Shown one piece after another: positions 50,457 to 59,953 of a stretch of DNA of 64,000 nt; position 1 is the first letter of the stretch; each line of letters opens with the position of its first letter. The notes beneath the pieces were generated by a model. That model searched no databases and had not been told where the DNA came from. It saw only the letters and a program-made list of their open reading frames with translations. The DNA comes from G965277745 sp965277745 (GTDB lineage: Bacteria; Pseudomonadota; Gammaproteobacteria; Cardiobacteriales; Cardiobacteriaceae). The translations under genes and the position numbers were made by a program. The stretch covers positions 1 to 64,000 of the forward strand of contig OZ255837.1 in NCBI GenBank assembly GCA_965277745.1, read 5' to 3'.

Positions 50457-51542
50457 TCAGGTGGCCTTCGAGTAGCTGCCAAGGACACGGAACAAACTTG
50501 CCACGGTGCGGATTTCCGTAAACAGGGCTTGCATTTTCGTCTCGCTGCGATGCCCTTCCAAATCGATGAAAAAGATATATTCCCAAATACCCTGGCGACT
50601 TGGCCGCGATTCGATGCGCGTCATGTTGACGCCGTGTCGCTCGATCGGTTCGAGCAGTCTATAAAGCAGCCCGGGACGGTTTTGCGCGGAGACGAGAATC
50701 GTAGTTTTATCCTCGCCGCTGGCGGCGATGGACTGCTTGCCGATCACCAGAAATCGCGTGGTATTGTCGCGGTCGTCTTCTATATGCGCGTAACGGATCG
50801 GCAGTTCATACAGTTCGGCGGCCATTTTTCCGGCGATCGCGGCCGATTTTCCATTTTTGGCGGCTAGTTTCGCCGCCTCGGCATTACTGACGGTGACGAC
50901 GGTTTCCACAATCGGCAAATGTTCTGAGCGCCAAATACGGCATTGCGCGAGCGATTGGCTGTGACTGTAAATGACCTTGATGTCTTCCAAGCGCTCGGCA
51001 TGGGTCAAGAGATGTTGGCCGATGCGCACGGCCACTTCGCCGCAAATATTGAGCGGCGAGAGTGCCAGTGTATCAAGAGTGTGGGTGACCATCCCTTCGG
51101 TGGAATTCTCGACCGGCACCAGTCCATACTGGCATTCGCCGCTTTCGACCGCCTTGAAGACATCGCCGATGCTGCGCATCGGCGCGGTTTCGACCGAATG
51201 GCCGAATTGTTTCAACGCCGCCGCCTGAGTGAATGTTCCGGCCGGCCCGAGATAGGCGATATTGAGCGGTAGTTCAAGGGCAAGGCAAGCGGACATGATT
51301 TCACGGAAAAGCCGCGCGATTTCGCGATCCGGCAAAGGGCCTTCATTCAGGTGCTGCATCCGTTCGAGGACTTGCCGTTCGCGTTCGGGACGATAGAAGA
51401 CGATGTTTTTGTCCTGTTCGGCTTTTTTCACCGCGCCGATTTGCTGCGCGCAGCGCGCCCGCGCCGAGAGTTTGGCAAGAAGGTCACGGTCGAGGCGGTC
51501 GATTTGCCGGCGCAGCTCTTCCAGGGTCGGCTCATTGGCCAT
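50457..51542 (-). CDS. pheA: Chorismate mutase / prephenate dehydratase
   Basis: This is the bifunctional P-protein for phenylalanine. The 361-residue protein has an AroQ mutase helix (LEELRRQIDRLDRDLLAKLS), dehydratase motifs (IAYLGPAGTFTQAAALKQFG, VPVENSTEGMVTHTLDTL, DDRDNTTRFLVIG with the TRF triad) and a C-terminal ACT domain (RPGLLYRLLEPIERHGVNM, ESRPSRQGIWEYIFFIDLE) for feedback control. Overlaps gyrA by 11 bases; serC, often between them, is missing. Confidence 0.96.
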   Translation of the reverse strand: MANEPTLEELRRQIDRLDRDLLAKLSARARCAQQIGAVKKAEQDKNIVFYRPERERQVLERMQHLNEGPLPDREIARLFREIMSACLALELPLNIAYLGPAGTFTQAAALKQFGHSVETAPMRSIGDVFKAVESGECQYGLVPVENSTEGMVTHTLDTLALSPLNICGEVAVRIGQHLLTHAERLEDIKVIYSHSQSLAQCRIWRSEHLPIVETVVTVSNAEAAKLAAKNGKSAAIAGKMAAELYELPIRYAHIEDDRDNTTRFLVIGKQSIAASGEDKTTILVSAQNRPGLLYRLLEPIERHGVNMTRIESRPSRQGIWEYIFFIDLEGHRSETKMQALFTEIRTVASLFRVLGSYSKAT

Positions 51543-54120
51543 CTACGCTTCCGTTTGCCACCATTGCCGAGGGCGGCTCATCGTCTGTCTTTTCGTCTTC
51601 AACGATTTTCGCCACCGCGATCAGTTTTTCCTCTTCGGTCGTGCGAATCAGGCGAACGCCTTGGGTATTGCGTCCACTGACGGCAATTTCCGCTACGCGC
51701 GTGCGCACCAATGTGCCGTTGTCGGTGACGAGCATGATCTCTTCTTCCTGACCGACCTGTACCGCGCAGACCGCCTGCCCGTTGCGATCACTACAAGCGA
51801 TCGAGATCACGCCCTTGGTCGCGCGCCCTTTCTGCGGGTAATCCACCGTCGGCGTGCGTTTGCCGTAGCCGTTTTCGGTGACGGTCAGGATTTCCCCTTC
51901 CGCCTCCAATACGCACAAGGCGATCACCCGTTGCCCCTTCTCGAGCTGCATACCACGGACGCCACCCGCGCCCCGCCCCATGCTGCGTACTTTGTCTTCG
52001 CGGAAACGCACCGCCTTGCCGGCGCTCGAGAACAGCATGATGTCACGACTGCCGTCGGTAATCGCGACATCGACCAGTTCATCGTCGCCGCGCAGATCAA
52101 TTGCGATGATCCCGTTCGCGCGCGGTCGCGAATAGGCACAAAGCGGTGTTTTTTTCACCGTCCCGCCGCGGGTGGCGAAAAGCAGGAATTGGTCTTCCGG
52201 ATAATCACGCACGGAGAGTACCGCGTTCAAGCGTTCTTCCTTGGCAAACGGCAGCAGATTGACGATCGGTTTACCCTTGGCATTGCGTCCGCTGTGCGGC
52301 AGTTCGTAGACTTTCAACCAGTAGACACGGCCCCGGTTGGAAAAGCACAGTATCGTGTCGTGCGTATTGGCGACGAACAACTGCTCGACGAAATCCTCGT
52401 TTTTGACCGTGGTCACCGATTTTCCCTTGCCGCCCCGGTGTTGTGCCTCGTAAGCGGCAAGCGGCTGCGCCTTGATGTAGCCATCGTGCGACAAGGTGAT
52501 CACACGGTCTTCCTCGGCAATCAGATCTTCGAGGTGAAGGTTGACGTGCTTGTCGAGAATCTGGGTACGGCGGACATCGTTGAACTGTCTTTTAATGTCG
52601 AGGAGTTCTTCCTTGATCACCGCGATCAGCTGCTCCGGCACTTGCAAGATTTCGAGCAAAGCCTCGATCTCTTCGATGATCGCCTGAAATTCGTCGAGAA
52701 TTTTTTCCTGCTCCAAGCCAGTCAGGCGGTGCAGGCGCAAATCGAGGATCGCCTGCGCCTGTTGCGGGGAGAGGTGATAGTGCTCCGCTTCCATGCCGTA
52801 GTGTTCGGCGAGACCGTCAGGCCGCGAATTTTCCGCCCCCGCACGCGCCAGCATCTCGCTTACCTGTCCAGCCTGCCAGGGGCGCGCGAGCAAAGCTTCT
52901 TTCGCTTCGGCCGGCCCGGAAGACCGTTTGATCAGATCGATTACGGCATCGATATTGGCGAGTGCGATAGACAATCCTTCCAAGATATGGGCTCGTTCAC
53001 GTGCCTTGCGTAGTTCGTGGATCGTGCGGCGGGTGACCACTTCGCGGCGGTGGGCGATGAAGACATCAAGGACATCACGCAAGCTCATCAACTTCGGCTG
53101 ACCGTCGACCAAGGCGACCATGTTGATGCCGAACACGGATTGCAGAGCGGTCAACTGAAAAAGATTGTTGAGAATGACTTCCGCGACTTCGCCGCGGCGC
53201 AATTCGATCACCATGCGGATTCCGTCTTTATCGGATTCGTCACGCAACGCGGTGATACCGGTGATTTTCTTTTCCTTGACGAGGGAGCCAATTTTCTCCA
53301 GAAGACGGGCCTTGTTCACCTGATAGGGCAACTCGTCGACAATGATCGCCTGTCTGCCGCTGTCCTCATCATTTTCGATGTGGGTTTTCGCCCGCATGTG
53401 AATGCGTCCCTTGCCGGTCTCGTAGGCCTCGCGGATGCCTTTGGCGCCATTGACAATCGCGCCGGTCGGGAAATCCGGCCCCGGAAGGTAATGCATCAAG
53501 GCGTCAACACCGGCTTGCGGATGATCGATCAGATAGAGTGTCGCATCGAGTGTTTCCCCGAGATTATGCGGCGGAATATTGGTCGCCATGCCAACCGCGA
53601 TTCCGGATCCCCCGTTGATCAAGAGGTTCGGCACCCGGGTCGGCAACACGGCCGGTTCTTCCAGACGACCGTCATAGTTCGGGGTGAAATCGACGGTTTC
53701 TTTTTCGAGGTCCGTTAGCAGACTGTGGGCGATTTTCGCCATACGCACTTCGGTGTAACGCATCGCGGCGGCGGCGTCGCCGTCGATCGAACCGAAGTTG
53801 CCCTGCCCATCGATCAGCATGTAGCGCATCGAAAACGGCTGCGCCATGCGTACGACCGTATCGTAAATCGCGCTGTCGCCGTGCGGATGGTATTTGCCCA
53901 TCACATCCCCAACAACACCTGCGGATTTGGTATAGGATTTGTTCCAAATGTTGGCGTTTTTGTGCATTGAGAAAAGGACCCTTCGGTGGACCGGTTTGAG
54001 TCCATCACGCGCATCCGGTAGTGCCCGCCCGATGATGACGCTCATCGCATAGTCAAGATATGAACTGCGCATCTCGTCGATCAGGTTGACGGGGATAATT
54101 TCTCTGGCAAACTCACTCAT
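51532..54120 (-). CDS. gyrA: DNA gyrase subunit A
   Basis: This is the breakage-reunion subunit. The 862-residue protein has SYLDYAMSVIIGRALPDARD, the quinolone region KYHPHGDSAIYDTVVRMAQP with the wild-type serine and aspartate (positions equivalent to S83 and D87), the catalytic tyrosine in AAMRYTEVRM, and six C-terminal beta-pinwheel blades including QRGGKGKSV-type gyrase box (QHRGGKGK). Starts the pheA-tyrA-aroA-cmk-rpsA-ihfB run. Confidence 0.97.
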   Translation of the reverse strand: MSEFAREIIPVNLIDEMRSSYLDYAMSVIIGRALPDARDGLKPVHRRVLFSMHKNANIWNKSYTKSAGVVGDVMGKYHPHGDSAIYDTVVRMAQPFSMRYMLIDGQGNFGSIDGDAAAAMRYTEVRMAKIAHSLLTDLEKETVDFTPNYDGRLEEPAVLPTRVPNLLINGGSGIAVGMATNIPPHNLGETLDATLYLIDHPQAGVDALMHYLPGPDFPTGAIVNGAKGIREAYETGKGRIHMRAKTHIENDEDSGRQAIIVDELPYQVNKARLLEKIGSLVKEKKITGITALRDESDKDGIRMVIELRRGEVAEVILNNLFQLTALQSVFGINMVALVDGQPKLMSLRDVLDVFIAHRREVVTRRTIHELRKARERAHILEGLSIALANIDAVIDLIKRSSGPAEAKEALLARPWQAGQVSEMLARAGAENSRPDGLAEHYGMEAEHYHLSPQQAQAILDLRLHRLTGLEQEKILDEFQAIIEEIEALLEILQVPEQLIAVIKEELLDIKRQFNDVRRTQILDKHVNLHLEDLIAEEDRVITLSHDGYIKAQPLAAYEAQHRGGKGKSVTTVKNEDFVEQLFVANTHDTILCFSNRGRVYWLKVYELPHSGRNAKGKPIVNLLPFAKEERLNAVLSVRDYPEDQFLLFATRGGTVKKTPLCAYSRPRANGIIAIDLRGDDELVDVAITDGSRDIMLFSSAGKAVRFREDKVRSMGRGAGGVRGMQLEKGQRVIALCVLEAEGEILTVTENGYGKRTPTVDYPQKGRATKGVISIACSDRNGQAVCAVQVGQEEEIMLVTDNGTLVRTRVAEIAVSGRNTQGVRLIRTTEEEKLIAVAKIVEDEKTDDEPPSAMVANGSVDGQ

Positions 54121-54272
54121 CTTTTACCCTTTCACCGTTTGCGAAAGCGCAACGGCAATTTCTCTTACGACAAAACAATCGGACAGTTTACCACGCGACA
54201 CGGTTTGTCGTTGTATGTATCATTTTTACAACAAAAGGACGCAGGGTTCGTTGCATTTTTAACACGTATTCT

Positions 54273-54301
54273 TTGCACTTTGACGACAAAGCGCTTATGA
54301 T
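54273..54301 (+). promoter_or_regulatory. Sigma-70 promoter of the OmpA-family gene
   Basis: TTGCAC at 54273-54278 and TATGAT at 54296-54301 with a 17-base spacer. Leader of about 110 bases. Confidence 0.65.
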
Positions 54302-54416
54302 GCGTTCTGGACGGGTATTCACTCGGATGCCCGTGCATTTGGACACAAGCCAAACTGGCTTTCGGTCCACCAAGCATCGCAACAAACTTGCAAGTTTTGT
54401 CAATTGGGAGAAAAAA

Positions 54417-55007
54417 ATGAAACTGAAAAAATTGATTGCAGTCGCCGCTCTTGCCTCTTGTGCAACATCGGCTTTTGCGCTCACAGCCGACGAAGACCTG
54501 ACCTCTTCCGACCAGACTCTGGTCAAGAACAATTTCGGAGAATGTGTGACGGTCAACGCCAACCGCAACCTGAAAAACTGCGGCAAAGTCGAGAAAGTCG
54601 AAGAAAAATTGGTGATGGGGCAAGAGCTGGTCACGCTGTCTGCCAACACTTATTTCGACTTTGACAAATCCATCCTTAAATCGGAAGGGAAAAGCGCCAT
54701 TCAGGAATTGGCTCAGGAACTGAATCAGCGAGGTGCCAATGTCAAGGCAATCACCGTTGTCGGAAACACCGATGCCAAAGGCAGCGCCACCTACAACCAG
54801 AAACTATCCGAACGCCGCGCCGCAGCGGTCGGCAATTATCTGATCGAAAATGGAGTACCGGCTTCTCTGGTCGAAGCATATGGCAACGGCGAACGCAATC
54901 CGGTCGCTTCCAACGCAACCGCAAAAGGCCGTGCCCAGAACCGTCGCGTTGACATCGAGATTAAAGGATTTATAAGCAAGCCTATATCCGGCGACGCCGT
55001 GCAGTAA
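54417..55007 (+). CDS. OmpA-family outer-membrane / periplasmic protein
   Basis: The ATG at 54417 gives 196 residues with signal peptide KLKKLIAVAALASCATSAFA. A short linker with two cysteines (GECVTVNANRNLKNCGK) follows, then an OmpA C-terminal peptidoglycan-binding domain: LSANTYFDFDKSILKSEG, GNTDAKGSATYNQKLSERR, and GRAQNRRVDIEIKG. There is no eight-stranded barrel, so a short OmpA-like or RmpM-like protein that holds the cell wall. Single transcription unit with its own promoter and terminator. Confidence 0.9.
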   Translation: MKLKKLIAVAALASCATSAFALTADEDLTSSDQTLVKNNFGECVTVNANRNLKNCGKVEKVEEKLVMGQELVTLSANTYFDFDKSILKSEGKSAIQELAQELNQRGANVKAITVVGNTDAKGSATYNQKLSERRAAAVGNYLIENGVPASLVEAYGNGERNPVASNATAKGRAQNRRVDIEIKGFISKPISGDAVQ

Positions 55008-55034
55008 TTTACCGTACACAAAATTCCTGATCCG

Positions 55035-55056
55035 ACCCCGCATAAGCGGGGTTTTT
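55035..55056 (+). terminator. Rho-independent terminator
   Basis: ACCCCGC / ATAA / GCGGGGT followed by a T run, 27 bases after the OmpA-family stop. Confidence 0.92.
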
Positions 55057-55239
55057 ATTACGCTTGCACCAAAACGCTCTGCAATACGCGGCTTTTCCGA
55101 CAGCTTCCTCTCTCATCTTTAATATCCCTTACGTCGGCTTCCTCAACCTCAGGGCGCAAATGCGGTCATTCAACATTACCCATTCCCTCATTTGAATAGG
55201 GTGAGAAAATCGTCGCTTTACTGATTCTCGCGCTGAAGC

Positions 55240-56247
55240 TTAGATCAATCCGGCAATTCCCACCGCAGCCCGCACTTGTGCGAGAAACGGCACGCTTTCC
55301 CGGCGCGCTTTTTCGGCACCGGATTGCAAGATCGCCTCGATTTCCTTTGGCCTGGCAAGCAACTCGTGATATTTTTCGCGCGCGTTACCAAGTTCTTCAT
55401 CGATCCGTTCGAAAAGCATTTGTTTTACCTCTCCCCAACCAATCCCGGCTGAGTAGCGCGCGCGCATTTCGGCTATTTCCTCGTCATTGGCAAAAGCGCG
55501 ATACATCTCGAAAACATTGGAAACATCGGGGTTTTTCGCCTCCCCCGGCACCTGCGAATTGGTCACAATCTTCATGATCTGTTTGCGCAGTTTTTTCTCC
55601 GTCTCGAAAAGCGCAATGGTATTGCCGTAACTCTTGCTCATTTTGCGTCCGTCGGTACCGGGCAACAGTGCCACGTCTGCGTCAACTACCGCTTCGGGGA
55701 GCACAAAAAGAGCGCGATAGCGATGGTTGAAACGATTGGCGATGTCGCGCGCCATTTCCAGGTGCTGAATTTGATCGCGCCCGACCGGTACGTGGGTCGC
55801 GTTGAACATCAAAATATCGGCGGCCATCAGTACCGGATAGCAAAAAAGCCCCATGGAAACGCCGTGGTCGGAATCGCTGTTTGGCGTCGCTTCGTTCTCT
55901 TCCACCGCCGCTTTGTAAGCGTGCGCACGGTTCATCAGTCCTTTCGCGCAGACACAGTTGAAAATCCAGTTCAACTCGGTAATTTCGCCAACGTCGGACT
56001 GGCGGTAGAAGATCATTTTCTCGGGATCAAGACCACAGGCAAGCCAAGTCGCGGCAACCGCCAGAGAGGAAAGATGAATCGTCTCAGCGTCGTGGCATTT
56101 TATCAGCGCGTGTAAATCAGCGAGAAAGAAAAAGGCCTCGCCTTGCATTTTCTCCGCCAGTCGCAGCGCCGGACGGATGCTACCGACGTAATTGCCAAGA
56201 TGCGGAATACCGGTGGTCGTAATGCCGGTCAGGAGGCGTGTTGCCAT
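55240..56247 (-). CDS. trpS: Tryptophanyl-tRNA synthetase
   Basis: This class I enzyme has 335 residues from ATG 56247 (GGAA upstream): LLTGITTTGIPHLGNYVGSI (HIGH-like), VGRDQIQHLEMARDIANRFN and GRKMSKSYGN (KMSKS). Two earlier ATGs add up to six residues. Confidence 0.96.
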   Translation of the reverse strand: MATRLLTGITTTGIPHLGNYVGSIRPALRLAEKMQGEAFFFLADLHALIKCHDAETIHLSSLAVAATWLACGLDPEKMIFYRQSDVGEITELNWIFNCVCAKGLMNRAHAYKAAVEENEATPNSDSDHGVSMGLFCYPVLMAADILMFNATHVPVGRDQIQHLEMARDIANRFNHRYRALFVLPEAVVDADVALLPGTDGRKMSKSYGNTIALFETEKKLRKQIMKIVTNSQVPGEAKNPDVSNVFEMYRAFANDEEIAEMRARYSAGIGWGEVKQMLFERIDEELGNAREKYHELLARPKEIEAILQSGAEKARRESVPFLAQVRAAVGIAGLI

Positions 56248-56308
56248 CGTAAGTTCCATGGGCAAAAGGATATTTTAGCATGCGCCCGGCTTTTTCTCGC
56301 CGCATTGA

Positions 56309-56926
56309 TCAACCGAGAATACGAGATGCGTCTCCCGCCCCTTGGCGGATGATGAGGGGCGGCATTTCGATTAGATCAAGTATTGTCGTCGGGCGGACGG
56401 GCAAGGAACCAGCGTCCACAACCAGATCCACAGCGCCGACCAGCGCTTTCTCCAGATCGCAGGGGGTGATCCGTACCCCGTCGCTGTCGAACAAGGAAAC
56501 CCCCATCAACACTTCGTCACAGGCGTTGATCAACGTGTGCAGGATAGGATGATCCGGGACCCGAATACCGATCGTTTTACGCTTGTCATTCTGTACCAGC
56601 CGCGGCACCTTCCGGCTTGACTCTAAAATACAGGTAAAAGCTCCCGGAAACAGGACTTTTAGCAAGCGATACTGGACATTGTTCACCCGTACATAACGCG
56701 CCAAACGATTCAAATCGCTACATAGCAAGGTAAACGGATGGTCTTTGTCGAGTTCGCGGATCTGCCGGATCCGCCTGCTGGCTGATTTATCGCCCAATTG
56801 ACAAAGCAGTGCATAGCCGGAATCACTCGGTACGATCAACACCCCACCGTTTTTGAAGACCGCCCGCACTTGTTCTATTTCCCGCGGACGAATAACGTCG
56901 GCAACAATATCAAGCCATTGAGTCAT
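56309..56926 (-). CDS. yciO: YciO/Sua5/YrdC-family protein
   Basis: The 205-residue protein has IVPSDSGYALLCQLGDKSAS, LDKDHPFTLLCSDLNRLARY, LFPGAFTCILESSRKVPRL and TIGIRVPDHPILHTLI. This is the YciO branch, related to TsaC/Sua5 but of unclear reaction. The KRKT motif for threonylcarbamoyl-AMP synthesis is not obvious in the usual place. Confidence 0.9.
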   Translation of the reverse strand: MTQWLDIVADVIRPREIEQVRAVFKNGGVLIVPSDSGYALLCQLGDKSASRRIRQIRELDKDHPFTLLCSDLNRLARYVRVNNVQYRLLKVLFPGAFTCILESSRKVPRLVQNDKRKTIGIRVPDHPILHTLINACDEVLMGVSLFDSDGVRITPCDLEKALVGAVDLVVDAGSLPVRPTTILDLIEMPPLIIRQGAGDASRILG

Positions 56927-57269
56927 CTTCTCTCCTTTGCCGTAACGGTGTTTCCTGGTAGGGCAATTTTTACCTATAGGACGATGAGATTACTGAAATT
57001 TTCCAAACAAAACAATTCGGTTGCAAAATTGTATCACTAATTCAACTGCGCCTTGAAAAATCGCTGTCAACCCATTTCACACGCTTTTAGCCAGTGCCAG
57101 TGAAAAATCTAACATCTCGATGATCATTAGCCAAATAAATACTCCCGTAAGCACACTTGATTGGAAATGATAAGTCGCGCTTATTTCATCAGTGCAAAGA
57201 AGCCCTTTTCTCCGGTACGCGAAGCCACTACCAGCGAAGAGACCACAAGCCCGAAAACAGCAAGATAGT
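56927..57269. other. Intergenic, yciO to araC
   Basis: About 340 bases with no supported gene; short minus-strand frames lack ribosome-binding sites and family motifs. Confidence 0.4.
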
Positions 57270-58034
57270 TTAAATCGTTTTTCGATATTCGCGTGGGGTG
57301 ACGCCAAACGTTTTTTTGAAGCGACGGGAAAATCTTGCCTGTGATCGATATCCGCAGGACAAGGCAATCGAAAAAAGTTGCTGCCGTGGGCGTTGGAGAA
57401 GACTTAAAGCATGGACCATTCTTACATCGGTCAGTATTTTCCGGAATGTCGTGCCCTCCAAGGAAAGTTTGCGAATCAGGGTGGAACGGCTCATGAAAAA
57501 CCGATCGGCCACGGCTTCCAATCTATGATCCGCGCCCGGATCGACACTCAAATAATGGGCAATTTTTTCCTGAAAAGCGGGGGAACGCTCGGGAAACAAG
57601 AGGGAAAGGGCGGCGACGCGATTCAATTCGGCGAAAAAACCGAACAGAAACTGTTGTTGTGCCTGCGCGCAAAGTTTTTTCTCCTCCATGTGAAACAAAG
57701 TGTCGAAGCAATACGCCAGTCCAGGCGTCACCGCAATACGCGGCTCTTGAGACAGCGATTGTTCGGCCGGTCTCTCAAGCCACTCAGGGGGCGGTTTTGC
57801 CAAAAACGTCAGGGCTCGCGATTCGTATGACGAATCCTTGGGTAGATTGACGAAAGTCAGGTAGTGACCGGCGGGAACCGGTAACCACTGTGAAGCGTCA
57901 TATGACACGGGTTCCCCCTTCCACTGCAATCGTTTCCGACCTTTTTGCACCCAGATAATCGTCGCCGCATGAAATGATACGTTGCGAAGAGACTGTTGCG
58001 ATACCCCCTTGAACCGACTCGCCTGAGCCAGCAT
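57270..58034 (-). CDS. AraC-family transcriptional regulator
   Basis: The 254-residue protein has an N-terminal effector region (cupin-like, FHAATIIWVQKGRKRLQWKG) and a C-terminal double helix-turn-helix: FFMSRSTLIRKLSLEGTTFR and SIALSCGYRSQARFSRRFKK, ending FGVTPREYRK. It lies 44 bases after a PEBP gene on the same strand and is the intact partner of the pseudogene at 58610-59007. It may control the PEBP genes; that is inference. Confidence 0.92.
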   Translation of the reverse strand: MLAQASRFKGVSQQSLRNVSFHAATIIWVQKGRKRLQWKGEPVSYDASQWLPVPAGHYLTFVNLPKDSSYESRALTFLAKPPPEWLERPAEQSLSQEPRIAVTPGLAYCFDTLFHMEEKKLCAQAQQQFLFGFFAELNRVAALSLLFPERSPAFQEKIAHYLSVDPGADHRLEAVADRFFMSRSTLIRKLSLEGTTFRKILTDVRMVHALSLLQRPRQQLFSIALSCGYRSQARFSRRFKKTFGVTPREYRKTI

Positions 58035-58078
58035 GTGTCAGACCGGTTTAACGATTGCTTTCTTGATCAAGTATGACA

Positions 58079-58576
58079 TTACATAGTTCTAACATAGGTC
58101 GCTGTCAGCGTCGCTTTGCCAATTGCTGTGTTGTTCAACACGAAACCAACGACCGCATTGGAAGCATCTTCGGAAATCTCAAGCTTTTCCGCAGGCAACG
58201 CCCAAACGGTGAATTGGAAGCGATGCATGCCATCTCCTATGGGAGGGCAAGCGCCGCCAAATCCTATGTTGCCGTAATCATTTCTAAGTTCCCGCCCCGC
58301 TGTCAATTTCCCGGACGCACCACGTTCGATACAGTGCCAGGTGGATGGAAGATCGATTACCACCCAGTGCCAAAACCCGCTACCTGTGGGCGCATCCGGA
58401 TCATAAACGGTAATCGCAAAACTCTTGGTTCCTTCGGGAGGATCACGCCAACTAAGCATCGGAGAAATATTTTCTCCGCTGCAACCGAAGACGTTGGCCT
58501 CGAAAGTTTTTGTCATCCGTGAGCCTTCTTCGATATCTTGACTACTCACGGTCATGGCGAAAGTTTGTTTCATCAT
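58079..58576 (-). CDS. PEBP / YbhB-family protein, no signal peptide
   Basis: The 165-residue protein reads MMKQTFAMTVSSQDIEEG, then FGCSGENISPMLSWRDPPEG, VYDPDAPTGSGFWHWVVIDL and GFGGACPPIGDGMHRFQFTV, the phosphatidylethanolamine-binding fold with its ligand-pocket DPDAP and GHRY-like segments. Compared with copy 2, the 13 residues of the signal core are missing between MKQTF and AMTVSS. It is therefore probably cytoplasmic. Confidence 0.9.
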   Translation of the reverse strand: MMKQTFAMTVSSQDIEEGSRMTKTFEANVFGCSGENISPMLSWRDPPEGTKSFAITVYDPDAPTGSGFWHWVVIDLPSTWHCIERGASGKLTAGRELRNDYGNIGFGGACPPIGDGMHRFQFTVWALPAEKLEISEDASNAVVGFVLNNTAIGKATLTATYVRTM

Positions 58577-58609
58577 CGATCTCCTTAAAATGAAATGAAG
58601 AGAAATAGT

Positions 58610-59007
58610 TTAACTTATTTCGGGACACCTACCTTGAAGGTTGCGGGAATGTGCTTGAACGGCAGTACGTTTTCCGCTTGCTGTTCGTTTTGGCAAATGC
58701 GCGCAGAGTTTCTTTACCTCCATGCGAAAAGTGTCGAAACAATATATCAGTTCAGGTGTTATCGCAATGCGCGGCTCTCGAGACAGCAATTTTTCGGCCG
58801 CGGTCTCGCAAGCCACTCAAGGGCGGTTTTGGCAAAAACGTCAGGGCTCGCGAGCAACCACTGCGAAGCGTCATATGACACGGTTTTCCCCCTCCAATGC
58901 AATCGCCTCCGACCCTTTTACGCCCAGACAATCGTCGCTGCGTGAAACGATACGTTACGAAGAGACGGTTGCGATACCTCCTTGAACCGCCTCACCTGAG
59001 CCAGCAT
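58610..59007 (-). pseudogene. AraC-family gene remnant
   Basis: The ATG at 59007 reads LAQVRRFKEVSQPSLRNVSF and FHAATIVWA, then a TAA. The frame resumes KGRRRLHWRGKTVSYDASQW, loses about 20 residues compared with the intact copy, shifts frame, and continues REPRIAITPELIYCFDTFRM to about 58610. The DNA-binding domain is gone. Confidence 0.88.
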
Positions 59008-59037
59008 GTGTAAGACCGGTTTAAAGATTGCTTTCAA

Positions 59038-59565
59038 TTACCTGACATAGGTCGTTGTCAGCGTCGCCTTGTCAATTGCCGTTTTGTTCAACATGAAACC
59101 AACAACCGCATTGGAAGCACCTTCGGGAATCGCAAGTTGTTCCGTAGGCAACGCCCAAACGGTGAATTGGAAGCGATGCATGCCATCTCCTACGGGCGGG
59201 CAAGCGCCGCCAAATCCTATGCTACCGTAATTATTTTCAAGTTCCCGACCCGCTTTCAGTTTCCCGGACGCACCCCGTTCAATATGATTCCAGGTGGACG
59301 GAATATCGATTACCAACCAATGCCAAAATCCGCTACCTGTGGGCGCATCCGGATCATAAACGGTAATCGCAAAACTCTTGGTTCCTTCGGGGACGTCACG
59401 CCAAGTAAGCATTGGAGAAAGGTTTTCTCCGTCGCAACCGAAGACGTTGGCCTCGAAAGTCTTTGTCATTCGTGAGCCTTCCTCGATATCCTGACTACTC
59501 ACGGTCATGGCGGTTCCGGTAAAAGAAATTGCACTCAGCAGTAAGCCCAGAAAAGTTCGTTTCAT
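59038..59565 (-). CDS. PEBP / YbhB-family protein, exported
   Basis: The 175-residue protein starts with a signal peptide (KRTFLGLLLSAISFTGTAM) and continues TVSSQDIEEGSRMTKTFE, FGCDGENLSPMLTWRDVPEG and DPDAPTGSGFWHWLVID. Same fold as copy 1, about 85-90% alike by eye. Periplasmic by its signal. Its function is unknown in bacteria. Confidence 0.92.
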   Translation of the reverse strand: MKRTFLGLLLSAISFTGTAMTVSSQDIEEGSRMTKTFEANVFGCDGENLSPMLTWRDVPEGTKSFAITVYDPDAPTGSGFWHWLVIDIPSTWNHIERGASGKLKAGRELENNYGSIGFGGACPPVGDGMHRFQFTVWALPTEQLAIPEGASNAVVGFMLNKTAIDKATLTTTYVR

Positions 59566-59953
59566 TATCGATTTCCTTAAAATAAAATGAAGAAAGAATA
59601 ATATACTCTATTTCCGTGCTATTAGATAAACAAAAAAGTTTATATTTACCGCTTAAATAATAAATTTTGAAACTCATAGTATCTTTGAAACAATTGTTAT
59701 TCCATTGAGCAGAGACGAGAGCACAAAGTTTCTGTTGTTACCCTCTATTTTTGGCGAACTAAGACCGCGCACATCCTGCCAGAAGAATACACCTTGAACG
59801 AATCTCCCCAAAAAGCGCATACGGTTCCAGAAATGCGCTTTAGTGACGACAAATTTCCCGCTTGCTGTTTGTTCTTGGCGCGCTCCTTGAGGCGAACAAA
59901 AAGAAGACCAAGAAAAGCGCTTATTCTCTGCTTTGCAATGCCCGCAAATGGAA
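59566..59953. other. Intergenic, PEBP copy 2 to VIT gene
   Basis: Almost 390 bases, AT-rich near 59600-59700. No convincing gene. A stretch at 59848-59876 resembles 58665-58690 downstream of the araC remnant and may be an older duplication scar. Confidence 0.35.

Larger units (their letters stand above)
57270..59565 (-). repeat. Tandem duplication of a PEBP-AraC unit
   Basis: In minus-strand order the unit reads PEBP copy 2 (59565-59038), araC remnant (59007-58610), PEBP copy 1 (58576-58079) and araC (58034-57270). Both PEBP copies and both AraC starts (ML AQ..RFK.VSQ.SLRNVSFHAAT) align closely, including the CAT-AGCCAG junction and intergenic bases, so the unit duplicated as a whole. Confidence 0.9.

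Noticed and set aside
51403..53013. A 536-codon open frame on the plus strand
   Set aside because: Antisense to gyrA, no start signal or known motif.
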